64,000 nucleotides of DNA from Sitta carolinensis (lineage: Eukaryota; Chordata; Aves; Passeriformes; Sittidae), in contig JAVUNC010000019.1 of assembly GCA_032173965.1 (NCBI GenBank), forward strand, positions 11,519,234 through 11,583,233, in the 5' to 3' direction. The position numbers and the translations under genes were made by a program. The notes under the pieces are model-generated. The model did no database searches. It had not been told where the DNA came from and was given only the letters and a program-made list of their open reading frames with translations. Below, piece after piece: positions 37,880-50,212 of this stretch. Every line of letters begins with the position of its first letter. The stretch's first letter is position 1.

Positions 37880-40800
37880 CAAAGAAACGTGGTCTGTGGG
37901 CATGTGCCCACTGAAAAAAATTTTTTTAGCCTTACTACTGTTTGGAGCTGAGGGTGAGGAGCTGCAGCAGCCTCACATCTCTTAGGCAATTGAATCCAGC
38001 ATGCCGTGTTTTCTTGGACAAGTACCAAGATTTGACCTTGGTTTGGAAATCTCTAAAAACGATGTAGTCCCTGTTGAAGTTGCTTGATCAGTTTCTTGAA
38101 GTCAGCCTTATTTCTTGAGCCGAGGGTAACAAAATAGACACTTTTAAGATGTTTCTACTCAGTCTGTATATTCAAGATACAAGATAATCCAGGAGGGTGT
38201 TGGCTTACTTCAATTTGAGAACTAAAAAAAAATAAATTAAGTATAAATTCATCCTGTGGCATACTAAGGTACAGCACAATTCCTTACTCTTCTTGTCATT
38301 TGGATAATGAGGACATTTATAGTCACAGCAGGAACACTGTCACAGGGTAAATTTCCTTAATGCTCTGTCTGAAAAACACCAGGTGACTAAAGAAAAGAAA
38401 GCTTATTACAATTAGTGCTGCTTGAGGACTTCTAGATGCTGTGCTTGCTGCCTGCAAAGCCATTGTTCATGGAAACTGAAATTTGGTGTGAGCATGTTCT
38501 AGTGGCTCTTTCTCAGGGATGAATATGCCCTGCACATCCCAGACCAGCTCAGACTGTTGAAGATTTCAGCTCCTTGCCAGACTTTGCTGGCATCTGCATT
38601 GTCAGGTTATAATTCTGCCACTGGCAACAGAGCTGCTGCTTTCCTGAAGGCCTCAGAGAAAATGTAACAAATGCTTTGCCTTCTCCAACATCAGCTCACT
38701 GTCCTGATGACCAGATACGGCCCTAAAGCCAGATTTTCTTCAGCTTTTCCACTTCTGAGAGCAGCAGAGCTGAAAAAAAGAAGGAGAAGCAAAAGCTCCA
38801 AGCAGAATAATAGACAAAAGCAATAGTGAAAACCCAGGCAAACAGATTTCCTGGTGTCTTCTGACAGAGACCAGACATCCTGATAAGCAGGTGGGATAAC
38901 CCTTAATCAACGTGTGCTTCACTCGTGGGCTGTCTCTGACATATGACTTCCCATTAAATACCTGCCACCTGTCCTTGAAGGGGCCTCTGGACTTCCAAGG
39001 GCACAAGAACACCCCACTGAGGTGTGTTCAGGACAGCCAGCTCGCTCACTGGACTGTGTCCCTGAGCACCTTTGGTGGCACTGATGGGCCTCTCTGCAGT
39101 ATGTGCAGCTGCCTGGCTCGGGTACCTCTTGAGGAGGAAGATGATGAGCTGCTTCTGGGAAAGGTGTCTGGTTTTGAGGCCCCAGCACTGTGTTTTCTCT
39201 TCACTGTTTATACACAAGTACTGTCCTAGCAGCTCTGAGAGTTTCTAGGCCTTAAAACTTGCTTTCTCTTGGGAAGAACCTTTGGAAATTTCCTGGGGAC
39301 ATCAGTTCTAAGCCTTTGCCTGAGAAGCAGGTTGAGTGTCACTCTGGTACATTACTGTAACTTCTTTCAGGCATCTGAAAGAAAAACATATGGGTGCTGT
39401 GGCTGAAGGAAGGGACGTGTCTAATCTGCAACCTGTGTAGAGGCTCTGCTATGCTGATAAATAGATGTCAGCTCTTCAGAGATGCCTGAACAGACCCATA
39501 ACACTACCACAGGTGCCACATAAACGCTATATTACAACATATAGCCATATGTTGTTCCTCTGATCTCACCAATGTTTAACTTGGTCTCACCCACCTTATT
39601 TGCTTTGATTAATTTATGGATAAGTTTTTTAATTTTCATAAAGCTTCACTTGCAATGATTCTCAGTAACCAGGCAAAGCTGCCTTCTCCGTACAGCCCAT
39701 GTACCCATCAGGAGAGTCTTACACCCTTTACTGGCCTGAAGTCCTTTGAAAATCTGGCTTATTCTCAACTTTTTCCTTGAACACTAAGCATTTTCTTCTT
39801 AACTTTCTCCCAGACCTCCCTTGCTTGCAGCCATCTGTGAAGGACTCCTGAATAATTCAACAGTACAAAGCTGCTGTCAGTACCCTCAACTCAGCACCAT
39901 CCAAAGTGAGCCACGCAGTGCCAGAGGCTCCACCACATCCTCACCTGCCCCTCCTGGGACACATGAAACTCCCAGACCATTTCTTCCTCCACAAAAATAC
40001 ATCCAACTTCTATTAATTGTAGCTGTGCTCTGCATCAAGCAAGCAATCAACTCTCAATAATCTCAGTCAGCAGCCACGTTCCCAAAACTGTGAAGGCGAT
40101 GCTGGAACTTGCAGTCAGCAGAGGCAGCCCTGTGTGTTCACATTAGGTAACCATCCCTCTCTGTCTTTAACATATGTTTATAGGTGCACATGAAGGCTGT
40201 TGATGAGCAGGTTTCTCCCTAAACCTCACTTATTAAAAAAAAAAAAAAGGCTCAGAGGACACGTCCTTCTTGTGAAGCCTGTCTGGAGCCTTGTGCTGGT
40301 ACTTGCTTAGTCCTCTTGGAGGACAGCAGTTGATAACAACACACACACACACACATATATATATATCTACTAAATCTTATCCTTCCTCTAAGAGTGACAA
40401 AATGATGCTCTGCAGGACAGGAAGGCAAATTCACACATTTATCTCTCCTGAATTTATGAGCTGAATTTTGGTCTTTGATTTGTTGGTCAGCCCTAAAAAT
40501 GTGGACTTTATTGTGCTGCAACTCAGATTTCTGGCTTTTCTTTCTGCCCTGAAATTCATAATGCCTGACTAATAAGCTTAGGCATAGATGTCAAGAGAGT
40601 AGCTGTAGTGCAAAAGAGAGAAAAAGCTTTAGTTTGCTTCTGGAACAGACTTTTCTGCATATGGTAAGAGAAAAAGATGCTTTGATTCATAGAAAATGAG
40701 CCTTTCCAAACAAACTTGGCTGGGCATGCAATGGCATCTTCTTGTCACTGCAAAATAAATTCCTCCTGAAAAAAAATCCTTTTTGATAAACAACTCCTAA

Positions 40801-43379
40801 AGTGATTTTGTCAGGTCATAATTTAAACAAGAAATTTCCTGCCTGCAGCAGGCCAAAAGTCAGGAGAAAATAGGGATGGATCCTCTCAGCTACTGGCAGC
40901 TGGGATTTTTCCATCCTGGGTGCCCTTTCTTCATAGTGTGCTCCCAAACTGTGCTCCCAAAGCCACCCTGAGCATGCTTCATGCCCCACTGTTCCCTGGT
41001 TAATTGAGCAGGAGGCATGGAAAAGCTGGGCTGGGAGTGAATCCTTGGAGCTGGGGCTCTGAGCTTGGCCCCTGGAAGAGCCACCTCCTTGGAGTCAGGG
41101 CAGACATCCTCTGCAAAGACACACTGCAGTGTCACCTGGCTGGGCCACAGCCTGTCTGCTCTGTGGGGAGAGGTCACCCCCCTGCTTTAAGCAGCCTGGG
41201 TAAAATGCCACACTCTGTTTGATACAGATGACAGGGCTTGGCAAGCCAGAAGAGGACCTTTGGGCTGTCAGCTGAGATGTCCCAGAGCTGGAAATAGGGC
41301 AGGCACCTCCCTGGGGACCAGGAGCTGCTCAGACTTGTGCAGAGAACCATGAATTTCTTCTGTGCCCATGGGGGATGAAACCTGGCCAAGCAGGGATAAC
41401 ATTTGCCTACCTGTGGTGCGTAGTGTTGCATAGATATGAGCAGTGTCTGTGAAGCTCAAACTGGCTGGCAGGCAAGCTTAAACCTTCCTGCCACACCATC
41501 AGGGATTTTTATTTTGGCATCTTGATATCTCTTTTAATCTGCTGTCCCACAGCCCTTGAGTATGCAAGTGTTTCTCCTGAATGGCTGGTGCAGGATGTGA
41601 GCCAAGCCCAGATTTTCCCCTGGACACTGCTGACATCCTTGCTACCATTCCTTGTCTCTCAGCCTGCCGAGAGCTTGCTAAGCTCTGACCTCCCTGCATT
41701 CACCCAGATATGTTAATTGCCATGGCAAGTTTATTCTCAGCTCAGAATTTATACCTTTCCAAAATTCTTCCCCTTGGGATATGCAATTATTTCCCTTTTG
41801 GACATATCTATCTTTGCAAGTTCAGCAGGGTCAGGAGACAGTGAGGACAGCCTATTTGTCTACTCCTATGACTTCTAGAGGAGGAGGACACTAATGTGAT
41901 CAAGGAGTTTCTCTCTTAGAGCAAAGGGATCCTTTCCAGAGCCCCAACATCTGGTTAAAGCCCTCTAGGCTTTGAATTGGAACCTACTGAAATCTCATCT
42001 GCCTCAAATATTTGACATAACCCTGCCCCCAATCAAACTATCATTTCCTTCCATTTTCCAGTAATCTTTCAAAGTGTATCTTCTCAAAGTATTGTTTGCT
42101 ACTAACTCACCTATAACAAATGCTCAATTTCCCTTTGGAATGAAGACCCATTCCCACCCTGTGGCATTGCTGAAGGGTTTTCCAAAGTAGATGATGTCAT
42201 TGCCATCTTTTTCCAGACCTTTTGCAAACTGTATCTCTGCAAGTCTTATTTGGCCCAGACCTATTAGTTTCCAGTATTTCTTCTTTCAATCCCGTTCATC
42301 CATTAAAAAGCTTCATTTGGCTGAGCAAGTCTTCCTCTGCTTGGCAAATTAAAGCTGTTTTGTCAAAGATTATTTATGGGTCTCTGTCTTTCCCTCTCAA
42401 TCCCCTTTGTTCCATCCCAATCAATATTTTAACCATTCTGCTCCACTTTTATGTGTTCTATTCAAGTTCCTGTGCTGTTGTTCTCTTTCTCTGCCTAAAT
42501 GTTCATGAGTGTGAAGTGCCTCCAAACAAATTTCAGAAATCCAGCTCAATTGTCATCTTTTTGAAAAACAGTGATACCTCTTGAGTGTTTATGGAGGGCA
42601 ACAGGGCCAACCATGAGAAATAAAATTCAAGGAGAGGGACAGGAGAAGGAAAGAACAAAAGGAAGGGAGGAAATAAATGAATGAAGAGTTGGGGAGGGAA
42701 GAAAAGAGTCTGCAATCCCTCAGTGGGACAGAGAATCAGAGTATATGAAAACTGGATGAATTATTGATGAAATAAAATTTTAAGGGATTTATATGCTAAT
42801 TAATAACTGAGTTAATTCTTATTAAATGGCAAACCCTCTGATTATGCCACCCAGAACAGTCATGATAAAAGCAGCTCTTCTTTCTGCAGCTCCTGGCTGT
42901 TCTAAAGGCTGCCAGGATCTGTCCCCAGAAGTCACTCAGAAAAAGGAGCTTTCAGATTCCCTTCACACCTCTTTTGTTATCTGTCTATTAATCTCAGTCA
43001 ACAAGAGAGGTGTTGCCCTGATGTGGAAAGTCCCAGCCACATGGCTACATGAGGTTCAAAAAAACAACAGTTGACACACTTCAGTTTGCCTAATGAAAAA
43101 TTGAGTTTTCTTTTATTTTTAAAAGTGGGTCTGTAGAAATTTACAGATGTGGGAAGCATCTGGCAATATGAGTCTGCTCAAGTCACAGAGGAGAGTGTGA
43201 GAAATAAACATTTCTTTGAGGTGGATAACTAGATATTGCATTAACCTTCTTAAGCAAAGGGGAAGATCTGTATCTCTTGAAGTCTTGGATCCAACCTTTT
43301 CTGAAGTGACATGCTTCAATTCAGTATGAAGTTGTCAGATTCAATCTTACAGCCTTTAGATGGAAGGGGAAAAACTAAT
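37880..43379. other. Unique non-coding DNA
   Basis: No gene was recognised. It contains a perfect 9-bp hairpin at 39534-39555, an A-run near 40226-40239 and a compound CA/TA repeat at 40339-40366. Open frames are at most 120 codons (42222-42584, plus) without domains. Confidence 0.65.
40339..40366 (+). repeat. Compound (AC)n(AT)n microsatellite
   Basis: About eight AC units pass directly into about six AT units. It is short and likely polymorphic, with no associated gene. Confidence 0.9.
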
Positions 43380-44110
43380 TCTGCCTGTTCTTTGATCAGC
43401 CTGGAAGGTTTTCTTCCACTTGGCTCAGGGAGAGGAGTCCTTCCTCTGCTGCACCGTGGGGTCCCTCCCACAGGAGAGTTCTCTGTGAATTTCTCCAGCA
43501 TGGGTCCAATCTCATGAGCAGCAGTCCTCCCAAAACTGCTGCAACGTGGGTCACATTTCCACAGGGTCAGTCCTTCAAGGACAGGCTGCTCCAGGCTAGA
43601 AGCTGGGCTCTCTCTCTCTCCCAGGCCTCCCACTGGATCATAGCCTTCTCCAGGCATCCACCTGCTTCAGCCTGGGCACCTCCCCCGTGGACTGTGGGTG
43701 GATCTCTGCATCTCCCATGGATCCCCAGGGGCTGTGGGTGGATCTCTGCATCCCCTGTGGATCCCCAGGGGCTGCAGGGGCACAGCTGCTTCACCATGGT
43801 AATCACCATGGCCTGGAGCACCCCTTCCCCTCCTTCTCCACTGGCCTTGATGTCATGGACTGCTGCTCTTCATGGTCTGCTCCAGCATGGGTCATTTCCA
43901 GAGGGTACTATCCTTCAGAATCTGCAATGTAGGGTCACAGGTCCTCCAGGAGCCTGCTCCAGCCTGGGCTTCCCATGGGGTCACAGCCTCCTCCATCAGG
44001 ACATTCTCTATGGGCTGCAGGTGGATATCTGCCCTACCATGGAAAAAGACACAGCTATTGTCAGAGTTACAGAGATGCAGGCCAGAGGCGACAGGCTTGG
44101 AGCAGGATTC
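43380..44110. repeat. Degenerate internally repetitive element, probably LTR-derived
   Basis: Diverged copies of motifs such as CTCCAGCATGGGTC, CTCCAGCCTGGGC, GGGTCACAG and GGGCTGCAGGTGGAT recur through about 700 nt. I associate this pattern with an avian endogenous-retrovirus LTR or its flanking repeat. A nearly exact 40-bp tandem duplication lies at 43692-43771 with the core GGTGGATCTCTGCATC. Open frames up to 215 codons (43514-44161) arise because the repeat lacks stops; the products have no domain. Orientation, ends and family are not resolved. Confidence 0.5.
43692..43771 (+). repeat. Two-copy 40-bp tandem repeat
   Basis: CTGTGGGTGGATCTCTGCAT recurs exactly 40 nt downstream. The remainder differs only at a few positions (CTCCCATGG against CCCCTGTGG). 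A third partial copy starts at 43772. It lies inside the degenerate repetitive element. Confidence 0.9.
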
Positions 44111-46859
44111 TCACTGAGTGCTAGGACAGGGCAGCTGTGGTTTTGCTTATGTAGGTTTTGAAACACCCCAGGGAGGGTGTTACCCCATCTTATTAATGTC
44201 TGTGCATGCACCACCATCCTGGGATGAAGTTTTTCCAATGCTCAACATGAGCATCCCAAACTACATCTGTGGTCTTTGCCTTTGTTCCACGACCTGCCAA
44301 GCAGAGATTGGCTTTGTTATCTTAGCAATTGCCACCCAAACTATAGTTGTCCACTCAAGGTATATTAGATGTCCCTTTGCTCCTGCTTTTCCAGATTAAT
44401 CCTGTCCACTTCCCTGCACTGACCCTTGTATTTCATGTATTCCAGGCCTGGATCATTTTAGTAGGACACAAATGGACTGGCAGTCTGGGGTCTGATGTGA
44501 TTGTGGAGATGGTGTATGTCATAAATCGAATACCACATTTGCAAAATCTGATTTTGCAGGTTCAGTAACCAGCAGAAAATTTCCAAGGTCTGCAGCAGGT
44601 GTGGAGCAGTCCTTCAACCCACATGTGTGCCAAGGGAGTCATTGTGCTGTGGGAAACAGCATTCCTTGCTGTGAGTTCAGATGTAAAACCTGGGCAGAGC
44701 AGAACTGGAAGCTGTGCAAGTGGCATCAGGCTTTATAATAATGGCATCTGGGATTCAAATTTTGCTTTTCCAGAATGAAATTATTTTCGTTTCTGATAGT
44801 CCTTGTCAAACAACCAACTAGTGCTGGTGGGAATCATGATCTCACAGTAATCCTGAAATGAGGGCAACATTTTTGCTGAAGTGGTGAATCTGCCATACCT
44901 CTGATTTCTTTATCCACCCTGGAGAAAAGTCAGCAGCAGCAGAAAAAGCTGCTTGCCTGCATCTTCTCCCCAACTTTTTGAAAGGATAACCTGTGTTAGA
45001 CAGTTTTGAGTTAGCAACAAAGCTTTTGTTTCCTGGGACAAGAAAGTGTAGAAAACTGCTCTTGAAATCCATGGCCTTCTAATCCTTTTAACGCTTCATA
45101 ATCAGAGTGCACAGGAGGCAGCAGGAGAATCTGGTAAAAAAATTAGCAAGAAACAATAATGAAGATTTTTAAAATGGAGCTCTGGTAAGCAGCTTAGAGA
45201 AGGACATTTAAATCTTCTTTTTGAAGTTGCACATTCACAGATTTATACATTATTACAAAACTAATCAGGGTTCTGCAATGTTTAATATCACCTTTTGTCA
45301 TTACTCATGGCTGCATAACCTTTCACGTGTTATATTCTGTTATTTTTTTAATCAAGAACATCACATCTTTTTTATTTATTTTATGCAGTGTTTTTCTTTC
45401 CCTCATGAGCATTTTAAATTTATTCCATGTTTTATTCACTGAGTAGTGAACTTATTTTTTTTTGAGCATCCACTGAATTAAAAAAAAAAGCCTTTATTCA
45501 TTTAACAGTGAGAGTCCAGATGTCTCCTGCTAAACTGATGCTGTGTTTTGCACGTACCTATAAAATCAGGGTATTAAAAGACTCTAATCCTCTCCCCCCA
45601 AAGGAATTATATTAGTGTCACAACAACGTAACTAGATTTTGGATTCTATCTTGCTGTCTTCACTCAGGTTTTAAGTTCTCAGTCAGATAGTGGCCCTGAG
45701 AAAATATTAGTGGTTGAGGTATTTGAGCAGGGATTTAAGAACAGCTGAAAGGGGTTAGGTACACAGCTCTCATTGCACTTATATTCTGTACTGCAGGAAA
45801 GACATGTAAGATAGAATTCTCCAGAAATGGGAAATATCTGGAATGTTTTTACTATCCTCCACCATTTCTCTCCTTCATGTTTTGGGTTAAAATGTATTGG
45901 CTGTTTTTTAAGTTGTCAGAACTCCGTGTTAATTTAATATATTCTAGAGCAAACAACTTGTCCCTGTCTTTCCACTTTAAAACTTCTCAGACCTGAATAC
46001 ATTTGGAAGTCAGAATTTGGAATTTGCTATACCACTCTGGCAATAAGCCTAACATGTACATTAAGATACATTTATACATCAGATTTTCCATCTGCAGCAT
46101 GAAAATTGACTTCTTGCTGCCTCACAATGATTTCACCCTAGTTCCCCCTACTTCCTTTCCATCTTTCTTTATGCAAACCCTTGCATCTATGAAGAATGCC
46201 AGTGATCAAGATACAATCTATCTGTGTAAAGATAGATATTTATGTATATATCCACAGTCCTTAGCTGAGAGCAGTGGCTCAATTTATACATGTAGCTGTA
46301 GAACTGCTGTATTTGTGTGATTATGTAATCAGCAGTAAGTTAAATTACCTCTGTGTCCATACCTGACCCTCAGCTTCAACAGCTCAAAAACCCAGAAGCC
46401 TTACAGAGTGCTCCTAAAATCAGTATCTGCTCACATATTTCCAAGTGCCTGCAGCCACATGCACACCCCTTTGGCTTGGAGTAAATCCTGTTTGCAGCAT
46501 CAGACTGAAAAACCTTCATTTTCTCCTTTGTACATCATACAGCAGGAGTGTTGCTCCAGGAATACCTGGATTGCTCCTGATGCCACCTATCCATTTTGGA
46601 GCCTTACCATGCTTGGGTTCAGCACGTGGGATCATTCTGCCTGTCAGACCCTTGAGTCTCTTGACCAATCTTACCCAAATTTGACAGTGGCCTCACAAAT
46701 TCTGTGAGGAATTTTGTGAAGCGACATGGACAGGGACTGAGCAGTCCTTACCATGGCACCAGAAGGCCTGCACTGGGAGGTCATCAGGGGGACAGAGACC
46801 TCATCCCAGGCACGCTGCTGGGCAAGGCAGGCATCTCCAGAAGGGAGAAGTCTTTGGGA
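44111..46859. other. Unique non-coding DNA
   Basis: No gene or repeat was recognised. AT-rich sequence dominates 45200-46300. T-runs and A-runs occur near 45452 and 45480. Confidence 0.65.
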
Positions 46860-47380
46860 CCATGCCATTTGTGACGGGTAACCAGGCCGCATCTGCCCCA
46901 TAGCTATTTCTATTTCTTTAGTCGACAGCTTACGCTTCCTCCGTACCCTCAACGGCATAATCAGGTGTGTGTTCTCATCCACAGAGAGCACTCTTCCTGC
47001 CCCAGGTCCAGCCCTGGTACTCCAGCCAAGCCGTGTGCTTGTCCCGGGCGGTTTCCCAGCCCGCGTCAGGGAAGGAGCATGGCCGCCCCACAGGACCCTC
47101 CGTGCGCAGGCACGCCACCAGGCCTGCCGCTGACCAAAGGCAAGCCACGGCTGCTCTGGGCTCTGCAGCCAGCCACACCGAACAAACAGCCAAGCAGGGA
47201 CCGAGCTCCTCTGGAATTTCTATCAGATCGGGACAAAAGCAAGGGCTTCGTTGTGAAAACGCTTTAGGCCTTCCTTAATCGGCTGGGGCCGTCCCGGTCC
47301 CGCTGCCTCTCGCTCAGGCAGTGCCTCCGCCGCAGGGAGCCTGGGCTTTCCTTCCCCTAGCAGCTTTGCAGATGTCGAGA
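46860..47380. promoter_or_regulatory. Isolated CpG-rich patch, candidate small CpG island
   Basis: About 23 CpG dinucleotides fall within roughly 300 nt (47025-47330), with about seven more at 46875-46955. The surrounding kilobases have only occasional CpG. The patch includes GGGCGG-type and GCCGCC motifs. It could be an unmethylated promoter or first exon, or a fairly young GC-rich insertion. Short open frames on both strands (for example 46965-47267 plus, 100 codons; 47223-47519 minus, 98 codons) show no known domain. A TTTTTTTTTAAATTTT run lies about 230 nt to the right. No gene call is made. Confidence 0.4.
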
Positions 47381-49244
47381 AGGTTTTCTGTACAGACACT
47401 TCCCAGTGAATTATGGACCAGCCCCAACTGCTCATTCTACTGCAGCTTAGATGAAAAGATGGAAAAAAGCAGAGACCATTTTTCTTCCTTGTCTCCTGGG
47501 GGCTAAGCCATAAACACACACTCAGTGCACACCTATAATTTATCTCTCTTTATAAGCTAAATGTTCCTTATAGAAACTCATTTTAAAAAAACAACTCTGC
47601 TTCCCAGGTTTTTTTTTTAAATTTTTTTTTTTATTGTTTCTTATTACAGTATGGATGATCTAACTGCTGTTCTCACTGCTCTGGTTGATTATGTGACTAA
47701 AATGCAGTAATACTCATCTCCTGTAGTTTCATCTGATGCCAGTTAATGCTAAAATAATGATTTAGGGTATGTTTTACTTCTTATAGTTACTACATTCTGT
47801 AAAACATTCTCTTGAGATGAGTCCCTAAACCATTTTTCTCTCTCAGTTTTGTCAGTGGGGGTAACACAGAAAGTCCCATCTAGCACAGGTTTGGAGGGCA
47901 TTTCGTTTAGACACCCAATTAATGCAGAGTGAAACACCTCATCATCTGGACTTTGCAGGACTGAATGGGAGGAAAAATGTGCTTTTACAAGATACCTTCT
48001 GGGGTGAATTTTGCAAAACCCAACTGCTTTGAAAATGGAAATACTCAAAAACACAACCTCTGTGACTCATTGGTCTCCCAGTCTGAACACCTTCATAGGT
48101 TTACTCTGCAGAAAAGGCTCCAGGATGAAGTGATGTGTTCTCCTGTCTAATGGAAGCCTGTGAGAGCTTGTTTGCCACAAGATAGGGGAATAGTCATAGG
48201 AAATAACTGCGCTGAAGTTCCTACAGAAGTTTCCATGAGCCATTCTATACAGACAGGCTTAGGTTGGGGATGTTTCACTAAAATATAATTTTTTCCATAG
48301 AAAAAACATGGGAAAAAAGTGACTGAAATCAAAATGTCAGAAGAAATGCAGGAGTTAGGATAGAGGGAGTAGACCGAACTAATACTGCTATTCCCTCCAG
48401 CCTACCACACCAAAAATGTCACAGGTTTGATTGACACACAAAATTAGTGCTGTACTTCACAGCAATTTTGAAGCACTGTTACAAGTAAATTGCAAAAAAT
48501 ACTGCTGACAAGCAGGACAGAGGGACAGTAAAGGAAAATGAGAAACTGAAGAAAACTTTGATTTATCAAAACTTTGCTGCGATATAGGATAGGATCACAC
48601 GAAACTCTGCCTAAGGCCATGTCTAGGGAATTTGTTAAGGGTCCAGTACAGGAATACCTGCTTAGCTTGAATTCACTGAGTAAACTGAGACTTTTGCTTC
48701 ATTTCTGTGCTGGCTTGGAGTTAAAAGAGTAAAGGGCAGTCTTGGTGTCCCACTGAATTCTGTGAGAATTCCCTGAGCAGTTTTTAAAAGTGAAGGAAGG
48801 ATGTCGTGACTTTTGCCGGTTTGGACAGATTATTGAAAACTGTATCAAGGAAATCTGGTGAAAGAGACACTCTCTATTTAGACAGCTAAATAATACATTC
48901 ATGGAGGGAATTTAAATTGTTTATTCATTGCAAACATTTGTACAATTTACCTTCTTTTCTTTTGAATGGGGAGGTGCAAAAGGATACTTCTTTAAAGTAA
49001 GATTTCCAGATATTTCAGGAGACTTTAAAAGGAGATGTATGGAGCAAACTACACATACAAATATATGTCCATATAAATACTCCTCTGTGTGTCTCCTCAT
49101 ATGGAAACACATTTGCTTTAATCTCTGAGGGTGGAAAAGTGATTTGATGCCTACCTAATTTTCACCTGTCTGGTGCTAATTCATGTGACAAACCCTTCAA
49201 TATGGTAGCTGTTCTGGGAAGTGCCACAATATCATATAACACCT
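47381..49244. other. Unique non-coding DNA
   Basis: No gene was recognised. A long T/A-rich homopolymer patch lies at about 47610-47640. Nothing else stands out. Confidence 0.65.
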
Positions 49245-50212
49245 TGTTCTGGTTCCAGCCAGGACAGGGTTAATTTTTGCAGTAGCTAGGAGGGGCATGG
49301 CCTGGACTGTTCTGTACCTTTTCACATCATGCCCAGTTGGAGGAGGAAGGGATCCATTCTGATGGGGTAGTGGGCAGTGAGAGGCCAGGGTAACATCATG
49401 TTCTGTGGCGTGAGCATTCGAGGATCATTTGCCTCTCTTGTACTGTTATAAATATTGTTGCTGTTAGCGTTTGTTTCTTATTTCACTGCTGTTTCCAGCA
49501 AATAGTTCTGATCTCAGCCCCCGACCTTTACCTTCTGTGCATCTGCCTCTCCTCTCAAGCCCATGGCAGGGAGGGTGGGAGTGAGAGAGGGAGTGAGCGA
49601 GCTGTGCATGGTTTGGGCAGTTTCAGTGGTCTTTTGGGACTGGCTGAGCTGGAGCTCATTTCCCCACAGCAGCCTTCCCAGTGCTGTGCTCTGCAGTGGC
49701 AGCTGGAAAGGTGCTGAGTAGACCCCAGTTTTTGGCTGCTGCTGGGCAGTGCTGGCACGGCCCCCGGGGCTGCCTCTCCAGCAGTCCCCTCACCAGCAGG
49801 TGGGCCTTGGCGAGGTCCGAGGAAGGGACACAGCCAGGCCAGCTGACCCAAATGAACCAAAGGGATGGTCTGTACCATATGGCATCAGCTCAGCTATAAA
49901 AGCCAAGGAAAGCAGGAGGAAGTGAGGGCCATTTATTATTTACAGTGTTTGCCTTCTGGAGCAACCACTGCAGGGGCTGAAGCCCTGCTTCCGGGAAGTG
50001 TCTGAATATCGCTCGCTGATGGGGAGTAGAGAATAACCCTATTTTTTTCCTCCTTGATTGTGCATGTGCAAACTTTTGCTTTTGCTTTAGCAAACTGCCT
50101 TATCTCAATCTGTAAGTCATTTTCCATCTTACTTTCCCTCCCCTGTCTAATCTGTGGAGTGGTAAAGCAGTTTAGTGGGCACCTGGCGTCCAGACAAGAT
50201 CAACCCACAACA
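49245..50212 (+). mobile_element. ERVL-like solo LTR
   Basis: The left end TGTTCTGGTTCCAGCCAGGA and the right end AACCCACAACA form inverted TG...CA termini of the kind seen in the common avian ERVL LTR. Other shared text is CAGCTGACCCAAATGAACCA, then GGGATGGTCTGTACCATATG, then a TATA box at 49895-49902. Later come TTTGCTTTAGCAAACTGCC near 50082 and CACCTGGCGTCCAG near 50180. A second plausible LTR terminus (CCTAAACCATGACA) lies 42 nt further right, ending at 50254, so the right edge is ambiguous. No internal retroviral genes adjoin, which indicates a solo LTR left by recombination. No clean 5-bp duplication is seen. Confidence 0.75.
49895..49902 (+). promoter_or_regulatory. LTR TATA box (TATAAAAG)
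   Basis: A consensus TATA box lies inside the ERVL-like LTR, at the place where the U3 promoter normally sits, shortly after the conserved CCATATGGCATCA phrase. It could once have driven proviral transcription; present activity is unknown. Confidence 0.6.

Noticed and set aside
43514..44161. 215-codon plus-strand frame
   Set aside because: It is a read-through of the degenerate modular repeat, Trp/Ser/Pro-rich from repeated modules.
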